Assembly (NCBI GenBank): GCA_023265215.1
Contig: JAHFUH010000338.1
Location: 1 to 6,205, forward strand
DNA: 6,205 nt
Source of the DNA: Acidobacteriota bacterium
GTDB lineage: Bacteria; Acidobacteriota; UBA6911
Direction: 5' to 3'
The stretch's first letter is position 1, and every line of letters starts with the position of its first letter. Below the pieces are notes generated by a model, which did not search any database, was not told the origin of the DNA, and was given only the letters and a program-made list of their open reading frames with translations. Below are positions 1-6,205 of this stretch, piece after piece. Made by a program: the position numbers and the translations under genes.

Positions 1-329
1 TTGTTGCCTGCGTTCCAAATTCACAGCACAGGAGTTTTCAGGCGCGCCTTAGCTGCGGCTTGCTCCGATATGAGGATCAGGGGTTGCTGGACCGCACCCA
101 CTTGCGGTTCTTTACGAGAATTACCATGATCGATCTGTTTGAATCGACAGGCTATCGGTTAGTTGAGGGTTTCCCCAGAATTTTCAACGAGCCGAACCGG
201 GAAAAATTTCTTCCTGCCATCAGGGCTATGGCTCAGGTGGCGGGCGCGGATCCGGCGATGGCGGAGAATGACGCCATTCCGTTCCAGTATGTTGTAAAGG
301 CCGTTCCTGTGCAAACGGTTGCCCCGTAA
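1..329 (+). CDS. Class I SAM-dependent methyltransferase, C-terminal part (5' truncated by window edge)
   Basis: The frame is open from base 3 to the TAA at 327-329 and gives 108 residues with no upstream stop, so the gene begins outside the window. A TTG at base 60 could be taken as a start. However, the residues before it (VACVPNSQH, then SFQARLSCG) are the expected continuation of the fold: the V-P-N strand end followed by a family-typical helix. The next stretch, YEDQGLLDRTHLRFFT, is a strongly recognisable C-terminal motif of methyltransferases found in polysaccharide clusters. The SAM-binding glycine loop is off the left edge and cannot be checked. By family, the enzyme moves a methyl group from S-adenosylmethionine to an acceptor, here probably a sugar or glycan end in the cytoplasm; the substrate is inferred from context only. 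The stop lies 5 bases before the next gene, so the two are probably cotranscribed and translationally coupled. Confidence 0.85.
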   Translation, partial: VACVPNSQHRSFQARLSCGLLRYEDQGLLDRTHLRFFTRITMIDLFESTGYRLVEGFPRIFNEPNREKFLPAIRAMAQVAGADPAMAENDAIPFQYVVKAVPVQTVAP

Positions 330-334
330 TCCGC

Positions 335-1228
335 ATGGCTCCCCTGCTTTCCCGCGATCAGCCTTATATCGCCGAGGCTTCTGGTGTGGTGGTGGACGTG
401 GTCATGCCTGTCTATCGAGGTTATGACGAAACCGTGCGATGTATCGAAAGTGTTTTGGATAATCGTCAGGCGACGTGTTTTGAGTTGATCGTGGTGGATG
501 ATGCGAGTCCCGAGCCAGGGCTGGCCGCCCGCCTGGATGATCTGGCCGCTAACCGGGCATTGACGTTGCTGCGCAACACAAGCAATCTCGGATTTGTCCA
601 GTCGGTAAACTTGGGCATGTCTCTTCATCCCGGGCGGGATGTCGTGCTGCTGAATAGCGATACCCTGGTCGCGAATGACTGGCTCGACCGGCTTCGTCGT
701 TGTGCCTATGGTGCCGCGAAGATCGGCACGGTGACCCCCTTCTCGAATAACGCCACCATTTGCAGTTATCCCGTGTTTTGTGCCGAAAACGCGCTGCCGG
801 AAGGTGTTGAATTAAGCGAGCTGGATGAGATGTTCCGGCGCGTTAATCATGGCAAAAGTGTCGTGATTCCGACTGCGGTCGGTTTCTGCATGTATATCCG
901 GCGGGCATGTCTGGATCAGGTGGGGCCGTTTGATGCCGGGAATTTCGGCAAGGGCTACGGGGAGGAAAACGATTTCAGCATGCGGGCCAACCGGCAAGGG
1001 TGGCTCAATTTGTTGTGCGCTGATACTTTCGTCTATCATGCCGGTGGCGTGAGTTTCATGTCTGAAAAAGACGCCCGTGTTGCAGCCGCGCTCGACGTGC
1101 TGCATCGGCTTCACCCCGGCTATGAAGATTTGATTCGACACTTTGTTGCTGCCGATCCGGTAAGGCATCTGCGGGCGACGGTTGACATGGAACTGGCGGC
1201 TTATCGAGCCAGAAAGATGACAGCCTAG
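335..1228 (+). CDS. Family 2 glycosyltransferase (GT-A fold), 297 aa
   Basis: This is a single-domain inverting GT2 enzyme, predicted to transfer a sugar from a nucleotide-sugar donor to a glycan or lipid-linked acceptor at the cytoplasmic face of the inner membrane. The domain opens with VDVVMPVYRGYDET (residues 20-33). The nucleotide-binding V-V-D-D-A-S follows at 53-58, the DXD-equivalent N-S-D at 107-109, and the acidic catalytic segment GYGEENDF at 207-214. A conserved His in FVYHAGG (H235) comes near the end. The overall pattern resembles rhamnosyltransferase-like GT2 proteins, but the sugar cannot be assigned. There is no signal peptide or obvious membrane segment. The ATG at 335 sits 5 bases after the methyltransferase stop with no clear Shine-Dalgarno sequence, which suggests translation by coupling to the upstream gene. 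All key motifs are intact, in contrast to the related N-terminal domain of the next gene. Confidence 0.92.
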   Translation: MAPLLSRDQPYIAEASGVVVDVVMPVYRGYDETVRCIESVLDNRQATCFELIVVDDASPEPGLAARLDDLAANRALTLLRNTSNLGFVQSVNLGMSLHPGRDVVLLNSDTLVANDWLDRLRRCAYGAAKIGTVTPFSNNATICSYPVFCAENALPEGVELSELDEMFRRVNHGKSVVIPTAVGFCMYIRRACLDQVGPFDAGNFGKGYGEENDFSMRANRQGWLNLLCADTFVYHAGGVSFMSEKDARVAAALDVLHRLHPGYEDLIRHFVAADPVRHLRATVDMELAAYRARKMTA

Positions 1229-1252
1229 GGTAAAATGCGTTCCCCTATTTCA

Positions 1253-1275
1253 AAATTCATGAAGAATTTCCAATG
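1253..1275 (+). promoter_or_regulatory. Weak hairpin and Shine-Dalgarno-like site at the start of the large glycosyltransferase gene
   Basis: The 44-base gap at 1229-1272 is the only sizeable intergenic space in the window. AAATTC (1253-1258) and GAATTT (1264-1269) form a 6-bp, AT-rich inverted repeat with a 5-base loop, ending 3 bases before the ATG at 1273. A modest Shine-Dalgarno-like GAAG (1261-1264) overlaps the loop and sits 8 bases from the start. A 5-codon frame, ATG AAG AAT TTC CAA TGA (1259-1276), ends by overlapping the start codon as ATGA, an arrangement that could allow re-initiation. The stem is weak and there is no T-tract, so it is not a terminator. A function is possible but unproven. 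Confidence 0.3.
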
Positions 1276-4200
1276 ACCCTACAGGCTCACGCTCACGATA
1301 CCGTTTGCGTTTTTTCGGAAGGCGCCTCCCTTGCCGACATCAGGATCACGATTGATTCGGTTGCGCGTAACAGTGTGCTGTGCTCGAGGATTTTTCTGAT
1401 CGTCGGCGAAGCGGGCGATCCCGATGTGCGGGGCGTGACGCTTGCGGATGGTTTGCGCCATGCCTCCCTCGATTTTGTGGTTGAGAATGATCCCGTCAGG
1501 GCGATGGGCATGTGCCTGCCTGCCGATGGGCTCGGAATTTTTGTCGTCAATCCGGGCGTAGCCGTTCCTTTTGCCTGGGATGCCCGGCTTGCCAGGGTTG
1601 CGGATGACAGCCCTGATATCGGTACGGTTTCTCCCGTGAGCGCGGCTGCACCCGGGTTCGCCCTGTTTGGGCCTGCCGTGGCGGGGCATGTCGCGGTGGA
1701 GGATATGCCGAGGATTGACCGGCTGCTTTTTTCCCTTTCGAACAAGAGTTATTTTGGCGTTCCGGCTTTTTTTGAGGGTTGTTTCCATATCACTCAAAAT
1801 GCACTCCGCGCGCTCTCATGCCAGGGCGATGCTAGCCCGGATAGAAATGCCTGGGCACGGATTCTGGCTGAGCAGGGGTATCTGCACGTCATTACGGATA
1901 GCCTTTACGTTCACGATGCCCTTGCGGTAGCCGATTCGAAACGGCATGACGACCAGGCAGGGAGCAATTATTTTCCCGAGCCGACCAGGGTGGCCGTGAA
2001 CGAGGCATTTTTTGGCGGCGTGGATTTCAGGAATGCGCCCGGCCTTGATGGCAAACCGATCCAGCTGCATGTCCTGCACCACCTCGGCGGTGGCATCGAG
2101 CAGTGGGCCAGGGATTATTGCTCGGCTGATGGCGAACGAATCAATTTGATTTTGAAGTCCTATAGCAAGGGAAGGAATTATGGCGAGGGTCTTGCCCTGT
2201 ATTCCGATGTGCTTGACAGCAAGCCTTTGCGGATATGGGAATTCTCCATGCCGATTTATGCTACATCAGTCTCCCATCTGGAATACCGGCAAGTTTTCGA
2301 AGAAATCCTTCATGAATATTGCGTGGATGCTATTCTGGTATCGTCGTTAATTGGACATTCGCTGGATGTCCTTGAAACGGGAAAGCCTACCATTGTTATC
2401 TGCCATGATTACTTTCCCTATTGTCCCGCGATCAACCTCTACTATCAGGGGATATGCAGTTACTGCGATGCCGGGCGACTTGCGGATTGCGCAAGGAATA
2501 ACCGGTTAAACGAAATATTTCCGGAATTTACCGGAACAGCGCGCCTTCTGGTTCGGGAAAGATTTTTTGACTTGCTGGCAGCCGGGAATGTGAGCATCGT
2601 TGCGCCAACTCCTTCTGTCCGGGATAACCTGGTCCGGCTCGAACCAGGATTCGGAAAGTTGAGGTTCGAGATTATTGCTCATGGGCATGCGTCCGATTTT
2701 CATCCCTCTCTGCCCGGTAATAATGCAGCCAATGGGAGATTGCGGGTGCTGGTGCTCGGCCAGCTTTCAGCAAGCAAAGGCGTTGGCTTGTTGCTGGGTG
2801 CCATTGATGAGATTGCTTCATTCGCCGATGTGTTTCTACTGGGGTGCGGCGAGGTGGGCGAGTATTTCAGAGGAATGAGAAGCGTCCAAATCATTTCCCG
2901 TTATGAGTTGAATGAGTTGCCCGGACTGGTGGCGAATATTGCGCCGGATCTCGGCCTGTTGTTGAGCATCTGGCCGGAAACTTTCAGTTATACCTTGAGT
3001 GAGCTGATGCAGCTGGGTATTCCGGTTCTGGCCACGAATGTTGGCGGCTTTGCCGACCGGATCGAGCCTGATGTAACGGGCTTTCTGGCGGAGCCGGATG
3101 CCGCAATATTGAAGGCGAAGCTGCGCTTCCTCAATGAGAACAGGGAAGCGATTCTCCGGGTGCGCTCCAATCTGCTGGTGTCAAAACCAAAAACCCCTGG
3201 TGAAATGGTGGACGAATATCATCGGCTGCTGCCTTTGCCTTCAGCCGATTATGCAAGGTATCCCTTGCGGCAGTGCTTTCAGGAGAGGGCGGATATTTCC
3301 CGTGGTTTAAGGGATCAGTTGGTGTTGTCCCAGCGGTTGCTGTTGTCAGGCATGTGGAAGGAAGTTAACAGACTAAATTTAACGCTGGGACTGAAGGTGG
3401 ATATTTTGCACCGAAGCGAAAGCAAGCACCTTCAGAACCAGCAAATGCTGGAAGAGAAGGGTCGGCAGCTGGAGCAGAAGGATCAGCAACTGGAGCAGAG
3501 GAACCAGCAACTGGAGCAGAGGGATCAGCAACTGGAGCAGAGGGATCAGCAACTGGAGCAGAAGGATCAGCAACTGGAGCAGAAGGATCAGCAACTGGAG
3601 CAGAGGGATCAGCAACTGGAGCAGAAGGATCGGCAACTGGAGCAGAGGAACCAGCTGCTGGAGCAGAGGAGCAGGCAGTTGGAGGAAGCGGGCCGACAGT
3701 TGGAGGAGAGGAGTCAACAGTTAGAGGACAGGGATCGCACGATCCAGGCGAAGGATGCGCAGATGTCGGAAATCTATTCGTCCACCAGTTGGATGATTTC
3801 GCGCCCCATACGCTGGGTTGGATTCGGGGTGAGGAAGCTGCGAATCCTCTTGTCTTGCCTATGGCCTATAGCCCGCGATCCCATTAACGCACCTTCGATG
3901 ATATTGGAGTCGTTTGGGATTTGGCGTAGATCCGGCATGTTGGCGCTCAAACTGCATTTGATTCGCCTTCCGGATAAGGGGAAAAGCGATACCGCCCTGG
4001 AAAAATCGAAATCAGAATTTGATCTGAAGATCAAACCCGCTATTCTATTGGGCATCAGACAGATGTCTGCACCGCCGCTGATTTCAATATTAATGCCGAC
4101 CTATAACACTCCCGCAGAGGTGCTGCGGGAAACGATTCAGTCGGTGTTGAACCAGCTATACCCGAACTGGGAGTTGTGTATTGCGGACGATGGCTCGACT

Positions 4201-5763
4201 CAACCTCACGTAGTGAAAATCCTGAAGAAATATAAGGCGCGGGACTCGCGTATCAAGTTGCATCTTGGACGAGAAAACTGCGGCGTGTCGCATGCGTCAA
4301 ACATGGCGTTGAGTTTGGTCAGCGGCGAGTTTGTCGTGTTGTTGGATCACGATGATATTCTCGAAGAGCAGGCAATATTCCGGATGGTCGAGTGTGTGCG
4401 GGCGGAAGATCCCGATATGGCGTATTCGGACGAGGTGCTGATTTCCGGAGATGACTCGACGGTGATGGAGTATGTTTTCAGGCCGGCGTTTTCGCCGGAA
4501 CTGCTCCGCTCCCATCCTTACATCGTGCATCTGGCCGGATTCAAAACGAGACTCTTGAGGGAAATTGGCGGGTTCGACGAAAACCTGACTATATCGCAGG
4601 ATTATGACTTGATGTTGCGCATGAGCGAGAGAGCGCAGAGGATCGTCCACATTCCCGAGATTCTCTATCGCTGGCGAGCCTATCGAGACTCTGCAGGGCA
4701 CCAGAAAATGATTCAGGTGATGGAGGTGTCAAAAAATGTGCTGGCGCGTCACCTGGAGCGATGCGGCGAAAAAGGGTGGGTCGCAGACGGCCCGAGCTTT
4801 AACTTTTTTGATACACGCTACCCTTTGGAAAAGGGCTTGAGGGTTGCGATTATTATCCCAACCAAAAATCACGGGGAGCTGGTGCGACAATGCATCGAGA
4901 GCATTGAACGTACGGTGCGTGAAATTTCGTATGATATCGTGCTGATCGATCATGCGTCGGATGATGTGGACTCCCGTGCATATTTCGAAACACTGAAAAC
5001 AAGAATTCAGGTTTTGCGATATGAAGGGCCTTTCAATTTTTCCACCATCAACAACTGGGCTATTTCCCAGCTAACCGGCCTGTATTCCCATTACCTTCTA
5101 TGCAACAACGATATTGAAGCAATCGAATCCGGCTGGCTTGAAAGAATGGTGGAGTTGGGACAGAAGGCGTCAGTCGGGATAGTCGGAGCCAAGTTGTATT
5201 ACCCGGATCGCAAATCTATCCAGCATGGCGGCGTCTGTGTGGGAGCGTATGGGATCGCCGAGCATTTTGGAAAGTATATGTTCAATATGCCCGATGGGAA
5301 GCTTGAGCCTGGCTACTTGGGCAATCTGGTTGTCACCCATGAAGTTTCTGCGGTAACTGCGGCTTGCCTGCTGATCAAAAAAGAGGCCTTTGACGAGATT
5401 GATGGCTTTGATGACAAACTGGCCGTTGGATTTGGGGATGTGGATCTTTGCCTGAGAGTCGGGGCGAAGGGGCATCGAGTTTTATTTTGCCCCCATGCAC
5501 AATTGGTGCACCACGAATCCTTCACCAGAGGCAAGAGTTCTGAAGATCCGCATCCTGAGGATAGCGCGTATTTCAAGAGAAAATGGAGGAGCCTGCTGGC
5601 GGACGGAGATCCATATTTCAATCCCAACTTGTCTGCATTCAGCACAGGTTGGGATGTCAAGTTCCCCGTGACTCATGAGCTGGTTCTCAAACGCAGATTG
5701 TATAAACCCGACCGTGCAAGGGCGCGCCAGGAAATATCGTATTCCAAGGTCAGGATGCCATGA
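1273..5763 (+). CDS. Giant multidomain glycosyltransferase: degenerate GT2 - GT4 - heptad-repeat helix - GT2 - GT2, 1496 aa
   Basis: The protein probably performs several sugar transfers in building a surface glycan, in the cytoplasm or at the inner membrane. Residues ~8-225 are GT2-like but lack normal catalytic motifs (N-P-G at 93-95; D-R-N at 190-192). Residues ~264-654 are a GT4 domain: HHLGGGIEQW (269-278), C-H-D-Y (377-380) leading a Cys cluster, GQLSASKG (496-503), and E-X7-E at E569/E577. Heptad repeats fill ~724-828. A linker with YSSTSWMISRPIRW (835-848) and RKLRILL follows. GT2 domain A spans ~935-1180: ILMPTYN, DDGS (972-975), DHDD (1025-1028), QDYD (1109-1112). GT2 domain B spans ~1190-1430: VAIIIPTKN, NND (1278-1280), GDVDLC (1388-1393), HHES (1413-1416). 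There is no signal peptide. The ATG at 1273 is the first start after an in-frame TAA at 1231, and domain homology begins within about ten residues of it. Typical GT2 or GT4 enzymes are 250-400 residues, so this is a fusion of about four. Donors and linkages are unknown. Confidence 0.93.
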   Translation: MTLQAHAHDTVCVFSEGASLADIRITIDSVARNSVLCSRIFLIVGEAGDPDVRGVTLADGLRHASLDFVVENDPVRAMGMCLPADGLGIFVVNPGVAVPFAWDARLARVADDSPDIGTVSPVSAAAPGFALFGPAVAGHVAVEDMPRIDRLLFSLSNKSYFGVPAFFEGCFHITQNALRALSCQGDASPDRNAWARILAEQGYLHVITDSLYVHDALAVADSKRHDDQAGSNYFPEPTRVAVNEAFFGGVDFRNAPGLDGKPIQLHVLHHLGGGIEQWARDYCSADGERINLILKSYSKGRNYGEGLALYSDVLDSKPLRIWEFSMPIYATSVSHLEYRQVFEEILHEYCVDAILVSSLIGHSLDVLETGKPTIVICHDYFPYCPAINLYYQGICSYCDAGRLADCARNNRLNEIFPEFTGTARLLVRERFFDLLAAGNVSIVAPTPSVRDNLVRLEPGFGKLRFEIIAHGHASDFHPSLPGNNAANGRLRVLVLGQLSASKGVGLLLGAIDEIASFADVFLLGCGEVGEYFRGMRSVQIISRYELNELPGLVANIAPDLGLLLSIWPETFSYTLSELMQLGIPVLATNVGGFADRIEPDVTGFLAEPDAAILKAKLRFLNENREAILRVRSNLLVSKPKTPGEMVDEYHRLLPLPSADYARYPLRQCFQERADISRGLRDQLVLSQRLLLSGMWKEVNRLNLTLGLKVDILHRSESKHLQNQQMLEEKGRQLEQKDQQLEQRNQQLEQRDQQLEQRDQQLEQKDQQLEQKDQQLEQRDQQLEQKDRQLEQRNQLLEQRSRQLEEAGRQLEERSQQLEDRDRTIQAKDAQMSEIYSSTSWMISRPIRWVGFGVRKLRILLSCLWPIARDPINAPSMILESFGIWRRSGMLALKLHLIRLPDKGKSDTALEKSKSEFDLKIKPAILLGIRQMSAPPLISILMPTYNTPAEVLRETIQSVLNQLYPNWELCIADDGSTQPHVVKILKKYKARDSRIKLHLGRENCGVSHASNMALSLVSGEFVVLLDHDDILEEQAIFRMVECVRAEDPDMAYSDEVLISGDDSTVMEYVFRPAFSPELLRSHPYIVHLAGFKTRLLREIGGFDENLTISQDYDLMLRMSERAQRIVHIPEILYRWRAYRDSAGHQKMIQVMEVSKNVLARHLERCGEKGWVADGPSFNFFDTRYPLEKGLRVAIIIPTKNHGELVRQCIESIERTVREISYDIVLIDHASDDVDSRAYFETLKTRIQVLRYEGPFNFSTINNWAISQLTGLYSHYLLCNNDIEAIESGWLERMVELGQKASVGIVGAKLYYPDRKSIQHGGVCVGAYGIAEHFGKYMFNMPDGKLEPGYLGNLVVTHEVSAVTAACLLIKKEAFDEIDGFDDKLAVGFGDVDLCLRVGAKGHRVLFCPHAQLVHHESFTRGKSSEDPHPEDSAYFKRKWRSLLADGDPYFNPNLSAFSTGWDVKFPVTHELVLKRRLYKPDRARARQEISYSKVRMP
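3442..3756 (+). repeat. 21-base tandem repeat array encoding a heptad helix (about 14 units plus one divergent leading unit)
   Basis: The unit reads CAG CAA CTG GAG CAG A(A/G)G GAT and encodes QQLEQ(K/R)D. Units run in steps of exactly 21 bases. 3442-3462 is divergent (QMLEEKG), followed by fourteen units from 3463 to 3756 with no insertion or deletion. Units at 3505, 3526 and 3589 are identical to each other; so are those at 3547, 3568 and 3610. The two groups differ only by AGG versus AAG. The unit at 3484 differs from the first group only in ending AAC instead of GAT. Units towards the 3' end (3652 onward) diverge progressively (QLLEQRS, RQLEEAG, RQLEERS, QQLEDRD, RTIQAKD). Near-identity in the middle and decay at the ends point to recent expansion by slippage or unequal recombination. 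The array lies wholly inside the large glycosyltransferase gene, between the GT4 domain and the GT2 pair. Confidence 0.93.
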
Positions 5764-5786
5764 GTGTTGATGCATTTTTGTGCTGA
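5760..5786 (+). other. Aborted 8-codon frame overlapping the stop of the large gene (ATGA)
   Basis: The sequence ATGA at 5760-5763 combines the TGA stop of the large gene with an ATG in another frame, the classic 4-base overlap of operon genes. This frame encodes only MSVDAFLC before a TGA at 5784-5786, whereas the downstream GT2 homology is in the other frame. It may be chance, a re-initiation peptide, or the remnant of the original start of the downstream gene before a small frameshift. No homology can be judged from eight residues. Confidence 0.25.
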
Positions 5787-6205
5787 TGGATTGTCTGGGG
5801 TGAGCGATCCGCAGCAAAAGGCGTGGCCGAAGGTCACGGTAGTCATCGTTAATTGGAACGGTGAGCGGTTTCTTGAGCGATGCCTGATTGCATTGATGAG
5901 CCAGACACTCAAGCCGCACGAGATCATTTTGGTGGATAACGCGAGTTCGGACAGGTCGCTTGAGATTGCGCGGCAGTTCCCTTTGGCGCGGCTGATCGCA
6001 CTCGAACAGAACACGGGCTTTGCTCACGGGAATAATCTGGCGATTGAGGCGGCTTCTGCCGAGTCGGAATGGATCGCGCTCATCAACCCCGATGCATTCG
6101 CCGAACCGCGCTGGCTGGAAGCGCTGTTGGTGGCGGCAGAATCCAATCAGGGTTTCGATGTGTTTGGCAGCAGGCTGGTAAACGCAGGTAACCCATCGGT
6201 GCTGG
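5770..6205 (+). CDS. Family 2 glycosyltransferase, N-terminal part (3' truncated by window edge)
   Basis: The frame stays open to the right edge and gives 145 residues from the ATG at 5770. With that start, the GT2 domain opens with KVTVVIVNWNGERFLERC (21-38). The nucleotide-binding V-D-N-A-S is at 55-59, the Q-N-T-G-F-A-H-G-N-N segment at 80-89, and the DXD-equivalent N-P-D at 106-108, followed by the typical EPRWLEAL. The pattern matches rhamnosyltransferase-like (WbbL-type) GT2 enzymes of surface-polysaccharide clusters; the sugar itself is not assignable. The catalytic C-terminal acidic motif lies beyond the window. The start is uncertain: in-frame candidates are GTG 5764, TTG 5767, ATG 5770, TTG 5791 and GTG 5800, none with a good Shine-Dalgarno sequence. 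GTG 5800 would give a leader of about ten residues, more usual for the family. The gene directly follows the large glycosyltransferase in the same frame, separated only by its TGA, so coupling is likely. Confidence 0.88.
   Translation, partial: MHFCADGLSGVSDPQQKAWPKVTVVIVNWNGERFLERCLIALMSQTLKPHEIILVDNASSDRSLEIARQFPLARLIALEQNTGFAHGNNLAIEAASAESEWIALINPDAFAEPRWLEALLVAAESNQGFDVFGSRLVNAGNPSVL

Noticed and set aside
60..329. An 89-residue ORF starting with TTG at base 60
   Set aside because: The same frame is open to the window edge, and the residues before the TTG continue the methyltransferase homology, so this is an internal codon of a truncated gene.
1231..1236. TAAAAT as a -10 promoter element before the large gene
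   Set aside because: No -35-like hexamer lies at suitable spacing; the nearest TTGACA (1182-1187) is 43 bases away. The genes are tightly packed as an operon.
1253..1269. Inverted repeat as a transcription terminator after the GT2 gene
   Set aside because: The stem has only 6 bp and one G-C pair, is followed by no T-tract, and ends at the next start codon.
1279..1797. Minus-strand ORF of 172 codons opposite the N-terminal domain of the large gene
   Set aside because: Its composition is Arg/Pro/His-rich and low in hydrophobic-core residues, typical of an antisense frame in GC-rich coding DNA.
3379..3717. Minus-strand ORF encoding a Leu-rich, repeat-like hydrophobic peptide
   Set aside because: It is the antisense of the CAG/CTG-rich heptad array; periodic leucines arise from the complement of CAG/GAG-type codons. 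It has no independent start signal, and the sense frame is clearly coding.
3463..3735. Possible CRISPR array because of regularly spaced repeats
   Set aside because: The repeats abut with no unique spacers, are 21 bases long and encode a continuous heptad pattern in frame.
5482..6027. Minus-strand ORF of 181 codons spanning the junction of genes 3 and 4
   Set aside because: It is antisense to conserved GT2 domains on both sides and shows no recognisable protein features; it is most likely a shadow of the + strand genes.

Overview
The window lies inside a gene cluster for cell-surface polysaccharide (O-antigen, capsule or exopolysaccharide) synthesis. Base composition is moderately GC-rich with mixed codon use, and the proteins look like those of Gram-negative bacteria. 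My best guess is a beta- or gammaproteobacterium, but nothing here fixes the taxon. All four genes lie on the + strand and are packed as one apparent operon. I see no RNA gene, insertion sequence, CRISPR array or terminator, and no convincing promoter.

Layout: (1) bases 1-329 hold the C-terminal part of a class I SAM-dependent methyltransferase whose start lies off the left edge. (2) Bases 335-1228 encode a stand-alone family 2 glycosyltransferase (GT2) with intact motifs. (3) After a 44-base gap, bases 1273-5763 encode a 1496-residue multidomain glycosyltransferase. In order it has a degenerate GT2-like domain, a GT4 (GT-B fold) domain with an intact E-X7-E motif, a heptad-repeat helix encoded by a near-perfect 21-base tandem repeat, a Trp/Arg-rich linker, and two GT2 domains. 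(4) From about 5770 to the right edge lies the N-terminal part of another GT2, in the same reading frame as gene 3 and separated from it by a single TGA stop.

Working together, these genes would supply up to five apparently active glycosyltransferase domains (GT2, GT4, GT2, GT2, GT2) and one methyltransferase. That fits assembly of a multi-sugar repeat unit or chain with methylation of a sugar or chain end. Sugar donors, acceptors and linkages cannot be read from the sequence.

The points most worth a second look are the 21-base array, which can change copy number without breaking frame or heptad phase; the N-terminal GT2-like domain that has lost its metal-binding Asp; and the unusual junction between genes 3 and 4. 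I did not find evidence of a wholly new kind of system.
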